Shown here: positions 59,555-64,000 of the stretch, one piece after another
Layout: every line of letters starts with the position of its first letter
How positions within the stretch are numbered: the first letter of the stretch is position 1
NCBI RefSeq assembly: GCF_030269485.1
Contig: NZ_BSTL01000038.1
Coordinates: forward strand, 16,328-80,327
Source of the DNA: Actinoplanes sp. NBRC 103695
Lineage (GTDB): Bacteria > Actinomycetota > Actinomycetes > Mycobacteriales > Micromonosporaceae
Direction: 5' to 3'
Length of the DNA: 64,000 nt
The notes under the pieces: model-generated
Seen by the model: only the letters and a program-made list of their open reading frames with translations
Told to the model about the DNA's origin: nothing
Database searches by the model: none
Position numbers and translations under genes: made by a program

Positions 59555-60908
59555 GGTCGTCCTCCGCGGGTTCGGCTGGCGTCACGCCGGCCGGCGCGCC
59601 TGGGCGGTCCGCGAGGTCGACCTGCGGATCGCCCACGGCGAGCGGGTGCTGCTGCTCGGCCCGTCCGGGGCGGGTAAGAGCACGCTGCTGGCCGCGCTGG
59701 CCGGCCTGCTGCCGGACGACTCGGGCGAGTCGGCCGGCGGCGCGGAGATCGACGGGCTGGAGCCGCGCAAGGCCCGCGAGCACGTCGGCCTGCTGTTCCA
59801 GGACCCGCAGACCCAGCTGGTGATGGCTCGCAGCGGCGACGACGTGGCGTTCGGGCCGGAGAACCGCGGGGTGCCCGGCAAGGACATCTGGGCGCGGGTC
59901 AGTGACGCGCTGGACCGGGTCGGTTTCCCGTACCCGATCACCCGCCCCACCTCGGCGCTCTCCGGCGGCGAGGCGCAACGCCTGGCCCTCGCCGGGGTCC
60001 TCGCGCTGCGGCCCGGCCTGCTGCTCCTGGACGAGCCCACCGCCAACCTCGACCCCGACGGCGCCGCGCTGATCCGGCGGGCGCTCACCCAGGCGGTCGA
60101 CCGGGACACCACGATGATCCTGGTCGAGCACCGGGTCGCCGAGGCGTTGCCGCTGGTCGACCGGGTGATCGTGCTCGAGCCCGGCGGTGGCGTGCGCGCC
60201 GACGGGCCACCGGCCGCGATCTTCGCCGAGCTGGGCGACCAACTCGCGGCCGAGGGGGTCTGGGTGCCGGGCCGCCCGCTGCCCCAGCACAAGGCCGTTC
60301 TTCCACCAGGTGCTTCTCTGGTACGCGCGGAGCACGCGACCTTCCAGCACCGTCTGCGCCCGGTCTCCCTCGAGGCACACGAGGCGTCGATCCTGGCCGT
60401 CACCGGTCCCAACGGCGCGGGCAAGTCGACCCTGGCGCTGCTGCTCGGCGGGCTGCTCCGGCCCACGTCGGGCACCATCTGGGCGGCACCGGGCGGCGAG
60501 CCGTGGACGTGGCGCGCACGTGACCTGGCCAGTCGCATCGGGTCGGTCTTCCAAGATCCGGAGCACCAGTTCATCACGTCCCGGGTCCGAGACGAGCTGG
60601 CCGGCTCGCGGGTCGACGAGCTCCTCTCCCGGCTCCGGCTGTCGCATCTCGCCGACGCCAACCCCTACACCCTCTCCGGCGGCGAGGCCCGGCGGCTCAG
60701 TGTGGCCACCGCCCTGGCCCGTGCCCCGCGCCTGCTCATCCTCGACGAACCCACCTTCGGCCAGGACCGGCGCACCTGGATCGAGCTGGCCGCCCTGTTC
60801 GCGTCGCTGCGTGACGAAGGACACGGCATCGTGGCGGTCACTCACGACGCCGACTTCGTCTCGTCACTATCGGACAGAACGTTCGTTCTCTCGCGGGGCC
60901 GCGCATGA
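59547..60908 (+). CDS. ykoD: ECF transporter ATPase, two fused domains
   Basis: About 453 residues with two ABC domains. First: LLLGPSGAGKSTLLAALAGL, LSGGEAQRLALAGVLAL, LLLLDEPTANLDPDG. Second: AVTGPNGAGKSTLALLLGGL, LSGGEARRLSVATALAR, LLILDEPTFGQD. The fused pair is typical of YkoD. TTG 59547 is the only start in frame near the ykoE end; it overlaps the ykoE stop. It couples to ykoC by ATGA. Confidence 0.92.
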   Translation: MSEVVLRGFGWRHAGRRAWAVREVDLRIAHGERVLLLGPSGAGKSTLLAALAGLLPDDSGESAGGAEIDGLEPRKAREHVGLLFQDPQTQLVMARSGDDVAFGPENRGVPGKDIWARVSDALDRVGFPYPITRPTSALSGGEAQRLALAGVLALRPGLLLLDEPTANLDPDGAALIRRALTQAVDRDTTMILVEHRVAEALPLVDRVIVLEPGGGVRADGPPAAIFAELGDQLAAEGVWVPGRPLPQHKAVLPPGASLVRAEHATFQHRLRPVSLEAHEASILAVTGPNGAGKSTLALLLGGLLRPTSGTIWAAPGGEPWTWRARDLASRIGSVFQDPEHQFITSRVRDELAGSRVDELLSRLRLSHLADANPYTLSGGEARRLSVATALARAPRLLILDEPTFGQDRRTWIELAALFASLRDEGHGIVAVTHDADFVSSLSDRTFVLSRGRA

Positions 60909-61708
60909 TCACGCCTCTCGCCTCCGACGCGCGCGCGACCGCTCCCCTGGCGCGGCGCAATCCCGTCGCCAAGCTGGCCGCCGCGCTGATCTTCGCGCTC
61001 CCGCTGGTGTCCACACTGGACCCGCTCACTCCCGCGCTCGGCCTGGCCATCGAGCTGGCGCTGCTGCCGCTCTTCGGCGTCCGCTACGGCGAACTGGCCC
61101 GGCGCGCGTGGCCGCTCCTGCTCGCCGCCGGAGGCATCCTGGTCACGATGGTCCTGTTCGCCGCCGACCGCACCGGCACCGTGCTCGTCGACGCCGGCCC
61201 GATCGAGATCACCACCGGGGTGCTGCTCGGCGCGCTGGGTCTGGTGCTGCGCGTCTTCGCGGTGGCGCTGCCCGGGATCATCGTGTTCGCCACCACCGAC
61301 CCGACCGACCTGGCCGACGCGCTGGTGCAGAACGCCAAGGCCCCGCCGCGGTTCGCGATCGGCGCGCTCGCCGCGTTCCGGCTGCTGCCGCTGCTCGGGC
61401 TCCAGTGGCAGGCGCTCACTCTGGCCCGCCGCGCCCGGGGCCTGGACGCCGGGCGCAACCCGGTCGCCAAGCTGCGGCTCTTCGCGTCCACGGCGTTCGC
61501 GCTGCTGGTCGGGGCGCTGCGGCGGGGCGGGCGGCTGGCCACCGCGATGGACGCGCGCGGCTTCGACGCGGGCACCCCCCGGACGTACGCCCGCCGTCAG
61601 ATCTTCCGCCCGGCCGACTGGACCCTGGTCGCCGGCGCCGCCCTGCTCTCCGCCGCCGCCCTGGCCGCGAGTGTCGTGACGGGAATGTTCCGGCCCGTCA
61701 TCGGGTGA
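60905..61708 (+). CDS. ykoC: ECF transporter T component
   Basis: 267 residues. NPVAKLAAALIFALPLVSTL at the N terminus and ARRARGLDAGRNPVAKLRLF, AMDARGFDAGTPRTYARRQI (the two A-R-G coupling motifs) identify EcfT. It links the S component to the ATPase. The start overlaps ykoD (ATGA). No terminator is visible after the stop. Confidence 0.92.
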   Translation: MITPLASDARATAPLARRNPVAKLAAALIFALPLVSTLDPLTPALGLAIELALLPLFGVRYGELARRAWPLLLAAGGILVTMVLFAADRTGTVLVDAGPIEITTGVLLGALGLVLRVFAVALPGIIVFATTDPTDLADALVQNAKAPPRFAIGALAAFRLLPLLGLQWQALTLARRARGLDAGRNPVAKLRLFASTAFALLVGALRRGGRLATAMDARGFDAGTPRTYARRQIFRPADWTLVAGAALLSAAALAASVVTGMFRPVIG

Positions 61709-61804
61709 GCTGTTCGTTCCCGCGTCAACTCGGCGACATGTGGTGTTGAGGTGGCCCCGAGACAGTCAGGCGGTCAACTCTGAAGATCGTTTGGGAGCTC
61801 GCCC

Positions 61805-63481
61805 ATGGGTCACGGCCACCACCACCATCATCATCATGATCACGTCGGCGGCGCTGCGGACGTACCCCCGGCTCTTGATCTGACCATCCCCGACGGCGAA
61901 CTGTCAGCCTCGGACGTCTCCCGCCGCGGGTTTCTGCGAAGCGCCGGACTTCTCGGCGCCGGAGCGGCCGCGTCCGTGCTCGCCTCGCCCTCGTCGCCCG
62001 CCGTCGCCTCCCCCGCTTCTCCGCAAGGGCTGACCTGGCTCGCGGGCGACCACCACATCCACACCCAGTACAGCTCCGACGCCCAGTACCGGGTGATCGA
62101 CCAGGCCAAGCACGGTCAGGCCTACGGTCTGGACTGGCTGGTCATCACCGACCACGGCAGCAACGCGCACGCCAAGATCGGTGTGGAGAAGGTCAACCCG
62201 GACATCCTGGCCACCCGCGCCGAGCTCAAGGAGCTCCTCACCTTCCAGGGTCTGGAGTGGAACATCCCGGGCGCCGAGCATGCCACCGTCTTCGTGCACC
62301 CCGGCCGCAACGAGGTCGACGTGCTCAAGAGATTCGAGCTGGCGTACGACGGTTCGCAGCTGCCCGCGACGAACACCGAGGCGCAGAACGAGGCCGCCGC
62401 GATCGCCGGCATCCAGTTCCTCGGCGAGCAGGTCCGCGCCCGCAAGGTCGAAGGCGCGCTGTTCCTGGCCAACCACCCGGCCCGCCGCGGCATCGACTCG
62501 CCGCACGAGATCCGCAACTGGCGCGACGCCGACCCGACCGTCGCGATCGGCATGGAGGGCGCACCCGGTCACCAGGCCGCCGGCATCCCCGCCCCCAACG
62601 GCCGCGGCGGCGCCCGCGGCTACTACGACAACAACCCGTCCGCGGCGTCGTACCCCGGCTACCCGTTGGAGGCGTACCGCACGTGGGGCGGCTTCGACTG
62701 GATGACCGCCACCGTCGGCGGCCTCTGGGACAGCCTGCTCGCCGAGGGCCGCGCCTGGTGGGTGACGGTCAACTCGGACAGCCACGTCAACTATCTGGAC
62801 CAGTCGGACCGCGGCCCGAACAGCAACTTCGAGGTCAACGGCAGGTACAACGACCCGGTCTACACCGGCGTGGTGAACACCGGCGCCGGCGACTTCTGGC
62901 CCGGCTTCTACGGCCGCACCAACGTGGGCGCGCGCACCCGCAGCTACAAGGCGGTCATGGACGGCCTTCGTGACGGCCGCGTCTGGGTCGACCACGGCCG
63001 GCTGATCAAGAACCTGGACGCCCGCGTCCGGGTGGCCGGGGCGTCCGGCGCCGGCACCCCGCTGGGCGGTGTGCTGCGCGTCAAGCGGGGCGTGGCCACC
63101 GAGCTGGCCCTCGACATCGACCTGCAGGACGTGCCCAACTGGCGCCAGTTCGTGCCGGTGCTCAAGCGCGTCGACGTCATCGTCGGCACGGTCACCGGCG
63201 CGGTCACCGACAAGGACACGTTCACGGCACCCGACACGAAGGTCGTCAAGTCCTTCGAGGTCTCGGCCCGGACCGGCAAGCTGACCGTCCGCTACAACCT
63301 GGGGCGTCTCGACAAGCCCTTCTACCTCCGCGTACGCGGGACCGACGGCAACCGCACCCAGCCCGGCCTGATGGGCGCCGCCGTCGACCCGTACGGCCCC
63401 GCCCTGGACGCCGTCGGCAACGCCGACCCGTGGGGCGACCTGTGGTTCTACTCGAACCCGATCTGGGTGCTGCCCAAGTGA
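61805..63481 (+). CDS. Tat-exported PHP-domain protein with His-rich N terminus
   Basis: 558 residues. It begins GHGHHHHHHHDHVGG, then a Tat motif SRRGFLRSAGLLGAGAAASV near residue 40. The mature protein has the PHP metal site GDHHIHTQYSSDAQY, VITDHGSNAHAK, LTFQGLEWNIPGAEHATVFV and LANHPARRG, then VNSDSHVNY, followed by a beta-sandwich C terminus. PHP proteins are metal-dependent phosphoesterases. The His run before the signal motif is native and may load metal (inference). GTG 63478 of the next gene overlaps its stop. Confidence 0.85.
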   Translation: MGHGHHHHHHHDHVGGAADVPPALDLTIPDGELSASDVSRRGFLRSAGLLGAGAAASVLASPSSPAVASPASPQGLTWLAGDHHIHTQYSSDAQYRVIDQAKHGQAYGLDWLVITDHGSNAHAKIGVEKVNPDILATRAELKELLTFQGLEWNIPGAEHATVFVHPGRNEVDVLKRFELAYDGSQLPATNTEAQNEAAAIAGIQFLGEQVRARKVEGALFLANHPARRGIDSPHEIRNWRDADPTVAIGMEGAPGHQAAGIPAPNGRGGARGYYDNNPSAASYPGYPLEAYRTWGGFDWMTATVGGLWDSLLAEGRAWWVTVNSDSHVNYLDQSDRGPNSNFEVNGRYNDPVYTGVVNTGAGDFWPGFYGRTNVGARTRSYKAVMDGLRDGRVWVDHGRLIKNLDARVRVAGASGAGTPLGGVLRVKRGVATELALDIDLQDVPNWRQFVPVLKRVDVIVGTVTGAVTDKDTFTAPDTKVVKSFEVSARTGKLTVRYNLGRLDKPFYLRVRGTDGNRTQPGLMGAAVDPYGPALDAVGNADPWGDLWFYSNPIWVLPK

Positions 63482-63873
63482 CGTCCTACCCCGACGTGGC
63501 CGCCGCCGAGCACGGGATCGCCACCAGCGACCCGGCGCCGGCGGCGGCGTACACCCTGATGGCCCGCTCCCCGCGGCCGCACGTCGCGGTGGTGACCGAA
63601 CCGAGCGAGGGCGCCCGGGCGGTCCGCTATCCCGGCGTGGACGCCCTGACCGGCTCACTGCCCGTGTCCGAGGTCCTGTCCCTGTCGGCGATCAACCGGG
63701 TGGAGATCCTCGGCGGCGGCGACGCGGATCCCGCCCTGATCCTGGACACCGGCGATTTCGTCCGCCCGCGGTGGCGAGCGGACGCTCTGGTCCTGACGGT
63801 GATGCCGGCGACGCCCGGCCATGTGGTCCCTTTCGAGACCCGCGACCCGACTCCGTGCTGCGCGGTCCACTGA
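63478..63873 (+). CDS. Unknown protein translationally coupled to PHP gene
   Basis: 131 residues, soluble. YPDVAAAEHGIATSDPAPAA, VAVVTEPSEGARAVRYPGVD, ILDTGDFVRPRWRADALVL and a final DPTPCCAVH with a CC pair. I recognise no family. GTGA overlap with the PHP gene implies a fixed stoichiometry or joint function. The CC-x-x-H end could bind metal or a thiol partner. Confidence 0.65.
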   Translation: MTSYPDVAAAEHGIATSDPAPAAAYTLMARSPRPHVAVVTEPSEGARAVRYPGVDALTGSLPVSEVLSLSAINRVEILGGGDADPALILDTGDFVRPRWRADALVLTVMPATPGHVVPFETRDPTPCCAVH

Positions 63874-63914
63874 CCGCCTAGCCTCAGTCTTTCGCTTGGC
63901 CGTCGGCCCATAGC

Positions 63915-63995
63915 TATGATTCGATGAATGCGATTCGCGTGCTTTTAGCTGTTCTGTAGGCATGGTGAGGGCCCGGCGCTCGGCCGGGTTCCTCC
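63915..63995 (+). promoter_or_regulatory. Possible branched-chain amino acid attenuator leader
   Basis: ATG 63924 to TAG 63957 encodes an 11-residue peptide MNAIRVLLAVL, in which six of the last eight residues are Ile, Leu or Val. A TATGAT hexamer lies at 63915. A CCCGGC/GCCGGG hairpin at about 63976-63992 follows. This is the layout of ribosome-mediated attenuators before ilv or leu genes; the controlled gene would lie beyond position 64000. Confidence 0.4.
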
Positions 63996-64000
63996 GTGTT

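Noticed and set aside
61805..61850. His-tag-like start of the PHP gene as a cloning artefact.
   Set aside because: It is a mixed His/Gly/Asp stretch with variable CAC/CAT codons, continuous with a normal Tat protein and genomic flanks, so a natural sequence.

Overview
This window comes from a high-GC actinobacterium, most likely a member of the Micromonosporaceae close to Actinoplanes. I infer this from the GC-rich third codon positions, frequent GTG/TTG starts, many GTGA/ATGA start-stop overlaps, several apparently leaderless promoters, a dgt-dnaG operon, clustered roadblock/LC7 proteins and a chemoreceptor (Actinoplanes-type genera make motile spores). No database search was possible; product names rest on recognised motifs and domain order.

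Positions 1-19 kb form an accessory-looking, partly decayed region. It holds an RraA-like gene cut by the window edge, a SnoaL-like gene, a DedA half-gene joined to foreign sequence, an SDR without its catalytic motif, a large AfsR/SARP regulator (3289-6501), and a compact set of SGNH hydrolase, FAD monooxygenase and DUF998 membrane protein. Next come a DinB/methyltransferase unit divergent from an XRE-cupin regulator, an IS110 remnant, and an ArsR/SDR divergent pair around a perfect palindrome. From 14 to 17.4 kb there are duplicated, truncated and frameshifted genes, followed by an AraC-GyrI regulator. The region ends at the 3' end of a tRNA with anticodon CAT, a usual site for integrated elements.

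From 19 to 64 kb the content is mostly core-like. At 20.8-30.5 kb a minus-strand sugar locus contains a ROK regulator, a ribose-type ABC transporter (ATPase, permease, lipoprotein), a Gfo/Idh/MocA dehydrogenase and two TIM-barrel isomerase-like proteins. At 30.8-38.2 kb lie YihY, a two-permease ABC exporter, a small conserved protein, dnaG and dgt. A chemoreceptor and a VOC protein lead into 40.3-43.3 kb, where three roadblock/LC7 proteins alternate with two DUF4388-like proteins. This resembles a conservon but has no GTPase or kinase. After a classic terminator come PadR plus its membrane partner, a DUF2786 protein, dusB, a stand-alone XdhC-type domain, an FMN reductase and an FAD monooxygenase interrupted by a 15-bp tandem repeat, with a TetR regulator that shares its operator. 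A repeat-rich gap then leads to glyS.

At 53.6-56.9 kb a zinc-uptake operon (znuA-znuC-znuB) behind a likely Zur box continues without gaps into a SmtB-type zinc sensor and Zur. At 58.9-61.7 kb a TPP riboswitch precedes ykoE-ykoD-ykoC, a thiamine-precursor ECF transporter. A Tat-exported PHP-domain protein with a natural histidine run and a coupled unknown protein follow. The last 80 bases look like a leader-peptide attenuator rich in branched-chain residues for a gene beyond the window.
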